Of a stretch of 21,353 nt of DNA, positions 1 to 9,438 are shown one piece after another. Source of the stretch: a virus. Both the position numbers and the translations under genes were made by a program. Where the stretch lies: IMG/VR virus record IMGVR_UViG_3300046009_008236, positions 1 to 21,353 of that record; one strand, 5' to 3'. The notes below the pieces were generated by a model. That model was given only the letters and a program-made list of their open reading frames with translations, was not told where the DNA came from and ran no database searches. Each line of letters begins with the position of its first letter. Position 1 is the first letter of the stretch.

Positions 1-3000
1 TCGGCGTATTTGGCAATCTGACGAACTTCTCCCGCTACGTCCAGTTTTGGATTTTCTGCAAGCTGTGATTTTAACTCCCCCATCACACTTCCGAACTCCC
101 CCTTCAACACCTGCTGCGCCGCCTTCTGTCTCCACCTCCCCTTCCTAATCGCGTCCTGTTCCTCTGCCTGTTTCTCCATCCGCTGTGCGTCGTTGAACTG
201 GCGCAACCTTGTGGGGCGCATACCCAGTGCAAGTCCTAAGCCCTCTCCCGGTGTCATATCGTTCAACACCGCCCGACCTTTGTTGTCCTCGCCCGCTGTT
301 CCAGTGGCCAGCCTTATCTGACTGCGCAGCCCCGGCGGAACAAACGCCATAAGCCCCGCACCCTGTCCGTTCATAATCTGTTTCACCCCTTCCGCCATCT
401 GCGTCGCCAAGCTCGCCGGCACTCCGAACAGATTGCTTATCTGAAACCCGTCCCTCTCACTCACACCCGGAATCAACTCTCCCGACGACAAACGACTTTG
501 CATATCCCAACCAAGTTGTGACGGCAAACCTGACATCATCATATCAGTTAATAAATGGCCATCTTTGCCGTCTTCCGCAAAGAACTGTTGCATCAGTCCC
601 CGGACATTTTTATTTATTTCTAGCGACGGATCAACTTGGTTTATCAGTGCAAGTGCGCCGGAAACAAACGGCATTCCTAAAGCTCCCGCCACCGCAAACT
701 GAAGTCCCAACTGTGTCAAGAACGCTTTCCTTCCCGCATACTTCTCCGCCGGAGTAAGGCTGCTGTTCCTCCACCCCCGCTGAAAGTTCCTCAGTATCTG
801 GTTTATCGTCCCGAACGTATAACTCTGCAACGCACCGGCCATCATAGCCGCACTGCGTGACGCAGGCCCCGCATTGTCATAGAGTCCTATGGCGCGGTTG
901 AAGCGACCACCTGGATCGTTGGTTGCTTGATGCACATCACGGGCTTTGCCCTCCGCCCACTCACGGCCCTTTTCCGGGAACGTCCGCATGAGTGCTCTGA
1001 ACGCACCGAGAGCAGTCGCCTCGGTATTGGCCCGCTCCCCGTGTCGCACCATGGAAAGCGCGACGTTGGAATACGCGCCGCCCACACTCGCCACCCACTG
1101 CCCGAAGGTCTTCGGCTTTGACGCGTTCAGCGACGCCGTCAGCTTGTAGCTGTCGTAGCCTTTTCGCATTTCGGTTTCGTCAAACAACGAGCGGTCGGTA
1201 ATCAGGTCGTTGTTCAGCCGTTCCATAAACCAACGCTCGTTCGCGTCCGGCAGTCCCTTGGACAAATCCGTCATCCCACCGAGCTTCGTAAAGGATTTCG
1301 CCGCGTCCTTCAACGCGCCGGACACCCCTCTGAACGCCGACCAGAATCCCACTCCGTGTGACATCATTTCCGGTATCCCACGGAGGAACGGCTGGAACAC
1401 ATTGTTCAGCAAAAACCCGACATTGCCCCCAAGCGTGAACGTGGTCACGGCCTTCTGCAACGCACGCATAGGTTTCGGGTCAGGGGTGAGGAACCCGTTC
1501 AACCACTGGCGCAGGCCTTGCGACGTTTCAGGTGCTGCGCGGTATTCCGGCGCGAGCAACGTCATCTCCACCTGTTCCCGAATCAACCGCTTATTCCAAT
1601 ACGCAGGACTCCCCTCCAGCCACGAAAAGAAATGGTCCGTGAACGGGACAATATCACCGCCTTTCGACAGCGTCCGACCCTTGCTCTCCCCCGCACCGAT
1701 GTCATACGACACGTGTTGGTCTTTCAGAATCTGTGCACCGGGAGCCAGCTTTTGAATCGCGGAAAGGACTTCGTCCGACGCTCCGGCAGCTTTTGCTGCA
1801 AGCTGTTGGTGCTCGTCATACGCTTTCGCCTTGTCGATAAAGTCCTGACTCCAGTCCATCGTAGCGTAGTCCCCCGGTTCGTTGGGCTTCTTTGTCGTGA
1901 GGTCAATCTTCACCCCGTGCTTACGCGCGCGTGCAAGGACTTCTTTGTCGCTGTCCGCACCCATTATGATTTCCTCTTTTCCACGGAAACCCTTGTAGAT
2001 GAAGTCGCCCTTGCGCTGTGCCGTGACCCACCCGGGGTTATTCTTGAAGTGCAGCTTTGCTGCAATCAACACCTTCGACATTCTGTCTTGTGCCTCCATC
2101 AACTGTTCCAGCGTCTTGGGTTGAAGCACCGCCTGCGCCTGTTGAAGTTTCTGTCCCGCCATCACATCCGCAGGATTCTCCTTCAACGCCATCAGCGCGT
2201 CCAGCACATTCCTCGACGCCGTCATTGCAGCTTCGACGTTGAGGTCTTTCTCCTGCAACAACACCAGCTTCGCCCCTTGCAACGTCCCGTTTTCCCCCAT
2301 ACGATGCAGGATATGCGTCTGTCCCTTCTGCGTCCCTATCGCCATTTGAGCTACTAATTGCCGCGCTTTTAGAATAAGTTTTTCCCTTTCTGTGAATCCT
2401 CCGTGCGGGCCTTGGTCTGTTCCTTTGACCCCGACACCTGCGGCAAGCATTGCAGGATGGTCTGCTTTAAGCAACTCGACTTTATCCTTACCAATAACGT
2501 TGTTTACACGCATAATTGTGTCAACAATGTCTTTGTTCTGTCCCTTCTCCAACCATTCCCTCCACCCTTCGGCAATCTTCTCGTTGTAAACTCCCGGATT
2601 CGCGGGGTCGTAACCCAGAACATCATGCTGTGCGGATTGCGCGAACTTACGTGCGAGGGTGTCACTCCCGGTCATGCGAACGAGCAGCTCCTTCACCAAC
2701 GGATTCGACTGCGCCCACTGTCCGATTTGAAGCGTCAGCTTACGGAGGAACCCAATCTTCTCGTCGATGAATCCGTCCGGCGTTTCCCCTTTCACCTTCG
2801 CCTTCACAGTCAACGGCCGGCTCATCACCTCCAGCATGTTCTCTGTTCCGAAGCTGTCCAGCGCACGCATTTGACTCTTCGACGTCATCACTACGTCCTG
2901 CTGTCTCACAAACGGCTGCACCTTCTCCAGCATGTCTTTTGCTGTGCGCTCAAGGGTTTTCGGTGAAAGCAAGTCCGTAACCGGGCCGCTACCGTTCTTC

Positions 3001-6000
3001 GCGAGGTTGTGAATCCCTAACAGCACATCCTGCATTTGCTGCACGCGCAGGCTAAGATACCGCTGGACGCTGTCCGGCATGTGATTGAAATAAACAACGC
3101 TACTCGGCGTGTCCAACTGTTCCATGAACCAATTTTCAATAGCTTTCCCCGTGTTCGGGTCGCTAAACAACAATGCCGTGTTGCCCATTTCCTTGCTGTC
3201 GGGGCTAGCCATTAGCCGCTTAAATTTGTTCCGTGCTTTGACAAGCTCGTTGGAATCCATGTCAGAAGGCTTCGCCAGAATTGCAAATAGCTCTTGTGGG
3301 TTACCCTTGTCCACCCCATGCTTGTTCATCAGCCTCATCGCAACCTGTGTAGCGTCGTTCGCACGATTGGGGTCGTATCCGCGTTGTGCGAAGTGGGCTT
3401 CGAGGTAGTTGAAGGATTTCGCCACAGCTTCGCTGGAGTCCATGACTTGTTTCGTATGATACAAGAATTCATCAAACGCTGTTTCCTTTGGCCCGATACC
3501 GAAAAGTTTTTTCACGTTATCTACAAACTCAGACAACCAATGCTTGGTCGGTTCCATTAACTTAAGCCGTTCCCTCAACGCATGTGCCCTGTTCCCGTTC
3601 GCGTAGAACTCATCCACGTTTTGAAGGGCGTAAACAAGGTCTTCGATTCTGGAATCTTTGTGGACGTCACCCTGTTTAATATACCGGTTGGGATCTTTCT
3701 TATAGAGTTTTACCAAATAGTTAAACGCATCAAGTTCTCCCCCTTTCTCTTTCGACAATCCCGCAATCACCCGCTTACGAAGGTTTTCAAACCCGTCAAA
3801 AGCTTCTTTGTTTTTCGGGTCACGCAGGGCAATAGTTCCGACGTGATGTTGCAACTCCTCCATTGCAGTGCCAGCCCAACTGTTGTCGGACTCCCCAAGA
3901 TTCCAAGGAGCGAAGGTGATTTTACCTTTCCGCTGACGAATCATCGGCGCATATTCGGTTTCGCCCTTGGCGTCGAACTCGGCCTCCACCCGGCTTAACG
4001 TTTCCGGTAGGTTACGAATAAGCAGTTCCGCCATTGCACGGTCAGCGGGGTCGGCGTCTTCCATTGCGGAAATAACTTCCGCGATAGCGCGACCGCCCTC
4101 GTTAAGCTTACGGTCAGCAATGACCTGGATACCTTCGGGAGTGGGCACCCACTTCTTTTTCGCATGTGACGGACGCGAAAGCGTAAACCCTTCGTTCGCC
4201 TCTAGCTTCGCGAATGCGTTGGAGAGGTTGTAGATAGTGCCGGTGACAGAGGACTTGGGGGTGCCGTCAGGGTTGCGAAAAACTGGGGAGCCGACGACCT
4301 GACCAATTCTAGCCGCCTCTGGGTTAGGCCCAGCAGTCCAAGGATTCTGAAAGCCGTCTGCGCCACTTCCTTGCATACGCTCTCCAGCAGTTTCACTGTA
4401 ACGTGTCGCTTCTTCCAGTGTGCGAAAATAGTGAAGTTCGCCGGTCTGTTCGTTAGTAGCAACAAACGGTAACCGTTCTAAACTACTGCTTGGTCCAGGG
4501 TCTCTCGCATTCTTATGCACCGGCCCCTCCCACTTCTCCCCTTTATCCCCCGTCAGACTCCGCATCGCAGACTGGAGCGTGGTGTCGTAGGCTACGCTAA
4601 AACCAGCGACATAAGGTTCTTTAGTAACGACAATCTGTCCGTCTCGCACTTCCACCTTACCTCCAGCATCAGCGTATCTTGAGTTTATAGACTCGGCCAA
4701 ACGTTTGATAGATTGTTCCGGTGTATCTTGCAGTCGAGTATTATACTCTTCTTGAGTCAGACGTCCAGCTTGCCATTCTTTTTCAACTTGTTGCCGTTCA
4801 CGAGGATAAGCGTTGCTTTTTTCAATGTCATCTCGAAATTGTTTAATCCGCTTATCCAGCCTCTCCGTCATCATCGCCGTTTCCCCATCACTCACTACCA
4901 TTTCCGTAACTCCACGCTTCCGTGCCTCCGCGATTGCGGCTTTGAGGACAAGGACGTGTTGGAGGCGAAGGAGGGGGTGAGAAGGAACGGAGCTAACCAT
5001 TTTCTCGACATACGCGTCAGCTTCTGGCTTAGTCTTAAATGAAGGAAAAGTTGATTTCGTATTTTCTTTGCTGATTGTCCACTTCTCTCCTTCTTGTTTG
5101 ACGTTAAAAGCACGTATTGCCTTCTGTCTTTGCTGCTCCGCCAAACTCTGTTCCTCTTCCAACAACATCACCGGCTCATCAGGGTGCCCTTTCCAACCCT
5201 TTACCAACTTCCCAGGGACAAACTGAAACATTCCCCAACCACCAGTCTCTGAGCCAGCAGGAGTGTGCAAAGGGTCTGACGGCCCTTTGTAACCCTTGAA
5301 CAGCACATCAACACGAAACGGTTGCGAGTCAAACTCTTGCCCGTTAAACGTCCACTTCAGGTTGTTATCAACCGCCGAGATTGCCTCGTAGTAGGAGGTT
5401 GCGCGGGGGGAGGTGTCGGGAGGAAGGGAAGCAGTCTGACTTTTCAACTCAGTAAGTCTAGTAATTTTATTCAAGTCCTCCTCCGACCATCCCTGTTGAC
5501 GAAGATGTTCAAGTCTTTTAGGAAGATTTTCTAATCCCCGTCCTCCAACTTGTTGTGCAGTTCGCAAAGTAGCTTCCAAGTTAGAATGACTAGCATCCAA
5601 CTCTCCCATCAATTTATGTTGTTCTTCTATCAACGCATCCGCCTTTCCCTTCATCCCATACGTCACATTTGTCACCGGCTGTTTTTCCGGATCACTCAAC
5701 ATCGACTTTAACTTCGACATGTCCACCTTCCCATTCACAAACACTCCGGACTTCGTCGCCTCATCCAACGCCTTCATCAACCCCATCTCCACCGGACTCA
5801 CCGTTTTATCTCCACCCAATCCCGCATTCCGTTGAAACCACGCTTCATCCACTTTCCCGCCCGGTGCGTGCTTCGGCGTAGCCACTTCCGGGTTCACGCC
5901 CCAGATAAAATCACCTCCAGCAGAATAGCGTTCCGCACGGGCTTTTGCTTTCGCCACCAGCGGCGTCCCCGGACGTTTCAGCTGCTCCGTGAACCGTTTC

Positions 6001-8462
6001 ATCAACGTCAACGTATGAGGCCGCTGTTCAAACGTCGAAAGGTCTCCGCCACTTTCAACCAAATCCACATTCTGCGAATCCCAAAACTCCTTTGCATTGA
6101 ACTCCTCCCCCGCTGCAAGTTTCGCATCTACATATGCGTGCATACGAACAAGCTCATCACGGAAGTCAATCGCTTCGTCTTTATTCCAGGAGTCAAAAAC
6201 GTCCTGCAACTCACCTACATTCTGCTGCAAAGTTTTTACAAGCAGGTCTCCATGCAAGCTCACAACGATAGGGTCTTTCGTCCCTGAGGCTTCCAGTATC
6301 GTACCCATTTCGTGCTGCTCTTCGGACGTGTTGAGCTGCTCATCAAACTCCCGCTGACTCCCCACAACCTCCGCCATCAGCGAATCTCCTTGTTCTGCCG
6401 CAGCGTCCAAGGAAACCTTTTTATTCTTTCTAGGTTTTTCTTTAATCTCCGAATTCGACGCACGCAGTTCGTCCAACATTCCCTTCAACCACAGCACGCC
6501 TTTTTCATCTAGCGCAAGTCCAAGATTATGCGCGGTAACCCCTGCTAGCGGTCCCCAACGCTTAGCCTTCCTGTCAAACATCGAAGGCAATCCGGCACCC
6601 GTGAGCAGTCCCTCAATCCTCATTGCAACTCCACGCTTGCTCTGTTTCTCATCCGCGGTGGTCATCGGCAGTGAGTTAAACTGAGCCACGAGCTGTGCGA
6701 CTTCTTGAAGTTTCTGTTCACGCGCTTCACGCTCAAGACGAAAAGCCTCCTTCGTCAGTCCTTCGGACTTCCGCGCAAGTTCTTCTGCAGAAGCGCGGTC
6801 AGCAACGAACGCGGTGTCATGCTGTGCAACAATTCTTTTCGCAGCATCAAGTTCATCTCCTGCACGGCTGTCCGCTGTCGCCACAACCTCTCCCTTTGCA
6901 TTCTTACGCAGTAACGCATTTCTCTTTGCAGCCTCGTCCACCCGTGCCGCAAACTCAGCTTCTCCGACAAAACCCTTTGCCTTTGCCACGAGTTCGTCCG
7001 GCATATGAGCTTCTACGTGCAAGTCAATCTTACCTTTTAAGTCGTCTTGCGCACGCTTGGCATCCGCCTGTGCAGCATCCGCAGCCTCCTTCGCCTTCCA
7101 TGCTTCCGACTTCTCTGGATTCCACGTAACATACGTAGGGTCAACTGGCATTTTGAAAACCGTCTGACCGATTTCGTGTGCTCCGGTGCGGGTTCCGCGG
7201 GAAAACTGAACCTTTTGACGCCCTTCTGGCGTGTCCACCCACGCCGTTACCTGCTTACCGCTTTTTGAAATCCCCGTGATTTCACCCTTGACTTCAACAG
7301 CGTCAGGGCTGTTCACAAACGCCGAAAAAGGAATATCCCCTAGTTCAATTGCTGCAACAAGATTAGAATTTACTATCCGTAGATTCTTCTGTGCTTCCTC
7401 GTCCGTTGGTTCCTGCTCTACCCTACGCCGGGCATCTTCCAGTTCCGTCAGCCATCCCCTCGCCGCCGTGTATTCCTCCTCCGTCGGAGGTTTCCCTTGC
7501 AACCTATCCAACATCTCCTGCGCCTTTGGCGTCAGCGGAGCCAGCGGCCCCTTTGCTTTACCCTCACCCTCTTTAGGATAATACGTCCAATTGTCCCTCT
7601 GCAACTGTTTCCATGCCAGCGCATCATGACCTTCAAGCAACGCCTGTCCCGTTGCTTCAATAGCTTTCCCGTAACTTGGCCCGGCCAACTTCTTCGCCCC
7701 GTGCAACGCCATAAACGGCAGGTTCTGAATCCCTTGGGACAGCCAGAACTCTCCCGTGAACGGGTTGGAAATCTCCTCTCCCGCGAACGCCTGTTGTGCA
7801 ACAGTGCTCCCTCCCATCAACCCCATTGCAGCGGCCTGCCCGACGGTGTATGCCCCCGCACCCTGAGCGAGGTTCTGTGGCATGTAACGGGAGAAGCCCT
7901 GCGTCACGCCGGAGTCCATCAGGTTAGTGCCGGACTTAACCAAAATATCCCCCGCCATCTTTTTCGCACCAAGCCGTTTCAACGCCCACTGTTCCGCCAT
8001 GTCTGTCGCCCCCGGCAGCACACCCATCAAAGCCGCCGACGCCACACCTGCGGCCGGACTTCCGGTTTCGGTATACGCCCCCATTCCCGCCATACCCATT
8101 GCCGGCAACAGACGCGCAGCCGCCGTCGACGCCCCGAGTCCGGGGATAAAGAACGTCGCCATATCCGCCGCCATACGCGGAATGGATTCGCCCGCTGAAC
8201 GTCCCACGTCTTCCATCCCGAACGCGGAGCCTATCCCCGCACCCATCTCCCCGGTAAGCTCCGGCAGTCCCGTCCACTCAATACCCCGGTCAATCGACGT
8301 GTTCAGCCGCTTCAACCAGTTGTCTTTCAACCCCGCGTCGAAGGTGTCGCTTTCAGTTGTCGCAGCCATTTGACGCGACCAGTCAGGAAGCGAGAGCGTG
8401 GTGGCTCCAGCGTCCTTGAGGGTGTCGTAAATGTCTTTTGTCTGACGGTAAGTGAGTGGCAT
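1..8462 (-). CDS. Giant large-polyvalent-protein-like virion protein (3' end beyond window)
   Basis: One frame stays open for 2820 codons from the ATG at 8462-8460 to the left edge, so the C-terminus is missing. Residues about 66-150 and 195-225 are Gly/Ala-rich and hydrophobic. Residues about 300-1060 are long, charged and mostly helical-looking. Residues about 1070-1300 follow the pattern of the EIQSDW domain of phage polyvalent proteins: EEEQS at 1102-1106, then a helix with VLKAAIAEARKRGV, DGE, and a later YD. Residues 1535-1540 (EELQHH), followed by VDEF near 1618, resemble a metallopeptidase with an altered HExxH. From about 2340 the sequence resembles LPD38: NVGFLLNNVFQPFLRG, a membrane-like segment near 2582-2605, then GLPSQLGWDMQSRLSSG near 2643. 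Family members are usually virion proteins delivered into the host. The family-typical ending suggests that little remains beyond the edge. Domain names are from memory of family patterns. The enzymatic activity is unproven. Confidence 0.85.
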   Translation of the reverse strand, partial: MPLTYRQTKDIYDTLKDAGATTLSLPDWSRQMAATTESDTFDAGLKDNWLKRLNTSIDRGIEWTGLPELTGEMGAGIGSAFGMEDVGRSAGESIPRMAADMATFFIPGLGASTAAARLLPAMGMAGMGAYTETGSPAAGVASAALMGVLPGATDMAEQWALKRLGAKKMAGDILVKSGTNLMDSGVTQGFSRYMPQNLAQGAGAYTVGQAAAMGLMGGSTVAQQAFAGEEISNPFTGEFWLSQGIQNLPFMALHGAKKLAGPSYGKAIEATGQALLEGHDALAWKQLQRDNWTYYPKEGEGKAKGPLAPLTPKAQEMLDRLQGKPPTEEEYTAARGWLTELEDARRRVEQEPTDEEAQKNLRIVNSNLVAAIELGDIPFSAFVNSPDAVEVKGEITGISKSGKQVTAWVDTPEGRQKVQFSRGTRTGAHEIGQTVFKMPVDPTYVTWNPEKSEAWKAKEAADAAQADAKRAQDDLKGKIDLHVEAHMPDELVAKAKGFVGEAEFAARVDEAAKRNALLRKNAKGEVVATADSRAGDELDAAKRIVAQHDTAFVADRASAEELARKSEGLTKEAFRLEREAREQKLQEVAQLVAQFNSLPMTTADEKQSKRGVAMRIEGLLTGAGLPSMFDRKAKRWGPLAGVTAHNLGLALDEKGVLWLKGMLDELRASNSEIKEKPRKNKKVSLDAAAEQGDSLMAEVVGSQREFDEQLNTSEEQHEMGTILEASGTKDPIVVSLHGDLLVKTLQQNVGELQDVFDSWNKDEAIDFRDELVRMHAYVDAKLAAGEEFNAKEFWDSQNVDLVESGGDLSTFEQRPHTLTLMKRFTEQLKRPGTPLVAKAKARAERYSAGGDFIWGVNPEVATPKHAPGGKVDEAWFQRNAGLGGDKTVSPVEMGLMKALDEATKSGVFVNGKVDMSKLKSMLSDPEKQPVTNVTYGMKGKADALIEEQHKLMGELDASHSNLEATLRTAQQVGGRGLENLPKRLEHLRQQGWSEEDLNKITRLTELKSQTASLPPDTSPRATSYYEAISAVDNNLKWTFNGQEFDSQPFRVDVLFKGYKGPSDPLHTPAGSETGGWGMFQFVPGKLVKGWKGHPDEPVMLLEEEQSLAEQQRQKAIRAFNVKQEGEKWTISKENTKSTFPSFKTKPEADAYVEKMVSSVPSHPLLRLQHVLVLKAAIAEARKRGVTEMVVSDGETAMMTERLDKRIKQFRDDIEKSNAYPRERQQVEKEWQAGRLTQEEYNTRLQDTPEQSIKRLAESINSRYADAGGKVEVRDGQIVVTKEPYVAGFSVAYDTTLQSAMRSLTGDKGEKWEGPVHKNARDPGPSSSLERLPFVATNEQTGELHYFRTLEEATRYSETAGERMQGSGADGFQNPWTAGPNPEAARIGQVVGSPVFRNPDGTPKSSVTGTIYNLSNAFAKLEANEGFTLSRPSHAKKKWVPTPEGIQVIADRKLNEGGRAIAEVISAMEDADPADRAMAELLIRNLPETLSRVEAEFDAKGETEYAPMIRQRKGKITFAPWNLGESDNSWAGTAMEELQHHVGTIALRDPKNKEAFDGFENLRKRVIAGLSKEKGGELDAFNYLVKLYKKDPNRYIKQGDVHKDSRIEDLVYALQNVDEFYANGNRAHALRERLKLMEPTKHWLSEFVDNVKKLFGIGPKETAFDEFLYHTKQVMDSSEAVAKSFNYLEAHFAQRGYDPNRANDATQVAMRLMNKHGVDKGNPQELFAILAKPSDMDSNELVKARNKFKRLMASPDSKEMGNTALLFSDPNTGKAIENWFMEQLDTPSSVVYFNHMPDSVQRYLSLRVQQMQDVLLGIHNLAKNGSGPVTDLLSPKTLERTAKDMLEKVQPFVRQQDVVMTSKSQMRALDSFGTENMLEVMSRPLTVKAKVKGETPDGFIDEKIGFLRKLTLQIGQWAQSNPLVKELLVRMTGSDTLARKFAQSAQHDVLGYDPANPGVYNEKIAEGWREWLEKGQNKDIVDTIMRVNNVIGKDKVELLKADHPAMLAAGVGVKGTDQGPHGGFTEREKLILKARQLVAQMAIGTQKGQTHILHRMGENGTLQGAKLVLLQEKDLNVEAAMTASRNVLDALMALKENPADVMAGQKLQQAQAVLQPKTLEQLMEAQDRMSKVLIAAKLHFKNNPGWVTAQRKGDFIYKGFRGKEEIIMGADSDKEVLARARKHGVKIDLTTKKPNEPGDYATMDWSQDFIDKAKAYDEHQQLAAKAAGASDEVLSAIQKLAPGAQILKDQHVSYDIGAGESKGRTLSKGGDIVPFTDHFFSWLEGSPAYWNKRLIREQVEMTLLAPEYRAAPETSQGLRQWLNGFLTPDPKPMRALQKAVTTFTLGGNVGFLLNNVFQPFLRGIPEMMSHGVGFWSAFRGVSGALKDAAKSFTKLGGMTDLSKGLPDANERWFMERLNNDLITDRSLFDETEMRKGYDSYKLTASLNASKPKTFGQWVASVGGAYSNVALSMVRHGERANTEATALGAFRALMRTFPEKGREWAEGKARDVHQATNDPGGRFNRAIGLYDNAGPASRSAAMMAGALQSYTFGTINQILRNFQRGWRNSSLTPAEKYAGRKAFLTQLGLQFAVAGALGMPFVSGALALINQVDPSLEINKNVRGLMQQFFAEDGKDGHLLTDMMMSGLPSQLGWDMQSRLSSGELIPGVSERDGFQISNLFGVPASLATQMAEGVKQIMNGQGAGLMAFVPPGLRSQIRLATGTAGEDNKGRAVLNDMTPGEGLGLALGMRPTRLRQFNDAQRMEKQAEEQDAIRKGRWRQKAAQQVLKGEFGSVMGELKSQLAENPKLDVAGEVRQIAKYA

Positions 8463-8486
8463 GTTAGGGATAGGGGATAGATTTGA
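8463..8486 (-). promoter_or_regulatory. Leader of the giant gene, without Shine-Dalgarno
   Basis: The 24 bases between the TAG of the preceding gene and the ATG read, on the coding strand, as a pyrimidine/A-rich run ending CCCTATCCCTAAC before ATG. No GGAG-like sequence is present. These 24 bases equal 8 sense codons in the same frame as both neighbouring genes. Confidence 0.5.
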
Positions 8487-9407
8487 CTAGAAGTAGGTAT
8501 TCGTGTTTTCCTGCGCAGCCTGCGCACGGCCGTCATCTAGCGCGTTTTCCATTGTTGTTAGTCCATACTTAGCCCGTGGTAACGCCATGCGAGGATTAAA
8601 CATTCCTTGCATTCCAGCAATGACACCCGCCCACGGATTTCCAGCGGCACTGGCTCCAGCCAGTTGCAGGTGCGCGGGCAGCGTGTCCTGATTGTATGGC
8701 GTGTTCCACGGGTTGTAGGGGCCAGACGCGGTCGGCCTTGACATGCCACCCCAGAAGGAATTATCAGGTTGCCACTTCTCATACGGCGCGTCAGGTCCCG
8801 CTTCGGCGTAGTAAATTCCCGGCCCACGATAGTCCATCGGCAGCATTCCCGGTGAGCCATACTTCAACTGTCTGCCGTATTGTTCCGCTCCTTTAGGATT
8901 GGGGAAAATCCACCCATTGGCCTCCTGCCTTTTACGAGAATTGTCTGCTGCCTGTTCTATAAACGGGCGCAAGTGCCTTTGCAAAAACGGATTTGCCTGT
9001 GCAGGAAGTTCTCCGCGCAGTCCCGCCCAGATGTTCTCTCGCTGTGCCTTCTTCTGCTCCGCCCACTGTGCCCGCTCTTCCTCACGCAGTTTTTCCCCGC
9101 GAGCACGCGCTGCCACGGTCCAGTCGTTGGGATTCGGTCCCGCAGCAAGCGGCCATCCGTTAATGTCGTTGCCCGCACCACGCAAGGCAAGCTGCTGCAT
9201 ACCCATTCGCAGCCCTTCGTTTCGGAGCCGTTGTAGTTCGACCCCGCCATCGCCGAAGTTCGGCATTTGCTGTTGCTGTTGCTGTTGCTGCATCGGTTGC
9301 GGCGCACCTATGAAGTTCGCCTGCATACGGTTCAGCTCGGCAAACCAGTCATTGCGCGAGTTAGTTTTCGGGGTGAAGTCCCAGAGTGAATTTTCGTTTT
9401 CAGCCAT
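8487..9407 (-). CDS. Gln/Trp-rich virion-associated protein, 306 aa, function unknown
   Basis: I do not recognise a family. The protein starts at an ATG (9407-9405) behind an A/C-rich leader and ends at TAG. Residues 38-50 hold eight consecutive Gln flanked by Met, encoded by a perfect hexanucleotide repeat. A charged, probably helical stretch follows at about 105-165 (KLREEERAQWAEQKKAQREN). The C-terminal half (about 165-290) is rich in Pro, Gly, Asn, Tyr and Trp and looks largely unstructured. I count eleven Trp in total, which is unusual. It lies directly upstream of the giant polyvalent-type gene and downstream of another Gln-rich gene, the place where short-tailed phages keep internal (ejected) virion proteins. 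That role is an inference from position and composition. Its stop is the only in-frame stop between it and the giant gene. Confidence 0.85.
   Translation of the reverse strand: MAENENSLWDFTPKTNSRNDWFAELNRMQANFIGAPQPMQQQQQQQQMPNFGDGGVELQRLRNEGLRMGMQQLALRGAGNDINGWPLAAGPNPNDWTVAARARGEKLREEERAQWAEQKKAQRENIWAGLRGELPAQANPFLQRHLRPFIEQAADNSRKRQEANGWIFPNPKGAEQYGRQLKYGSPGMLPMDYRGPGIYYAEAGPDAPYEKWQPDNSFWGGMSRPTASGPYNPWNTPYNQDTLPAHLQLAGASAAGNPWAGVIAGMQGMFNPRMALPRAKYGLTTMENALDDGRAQAAQENTNTYF
9267..9290 (-). repeat. Hexanucleotide microsatellite (TTGCTG)x4 coding poly-Gln
   Basis: Four perfect copies of TTGCTG on the plus strand (CAGCAA on the coding strand) encode eight Gln inside the 306-residue protein. 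A length change by whole units would keep the frame, so the tract could vary in length between isolates. Confidence 0.9.
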
Positions 9408-9438
9408 TGTAGTGTTGTGTTAGGTGTTGTTGTGGTGG
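9408..9438 (-). promoter_or_regulatory. A/C-rich leader without Shine-Dalgarno
   Basis: On the coding strand the 31 bases between the two Gln-rich genes are almost purely A, C and T and end CTAACACAACACTACA before ATG. Guanine is nearly absent from the leader, so no anti-16S pairing site exists. No promoter or hairpin is evident. Confidence 0.55.

Noticed and set aside
1518-2357. Plus-strand open frame of 279 codons inside the giant gene, and similar ones such as 7497-8198
   Set aside because: They lie antisense to a continuous coding frame with recognisable domains. Their products are Arg/His/Leu-rich, as expected from reading such DNA backwards.
5223-5252. SETGGWGMFQ in the giant protein as a lytic transglycosylase active site
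   Set aside because: It superficially resembles ESGG..G..Q, but the following conserved repeats and Tyr of that family are absent. The segment fits the start of the EIQSDW-type domain better.
1-8462. Giant gene as a tail tape-measure protein
   Set aside because: Tape measures are long helical repeats beside tube and chaperone genes, none of which is seen. The C-terminal part and the EEEQS segment match polyvalent proteins instead.
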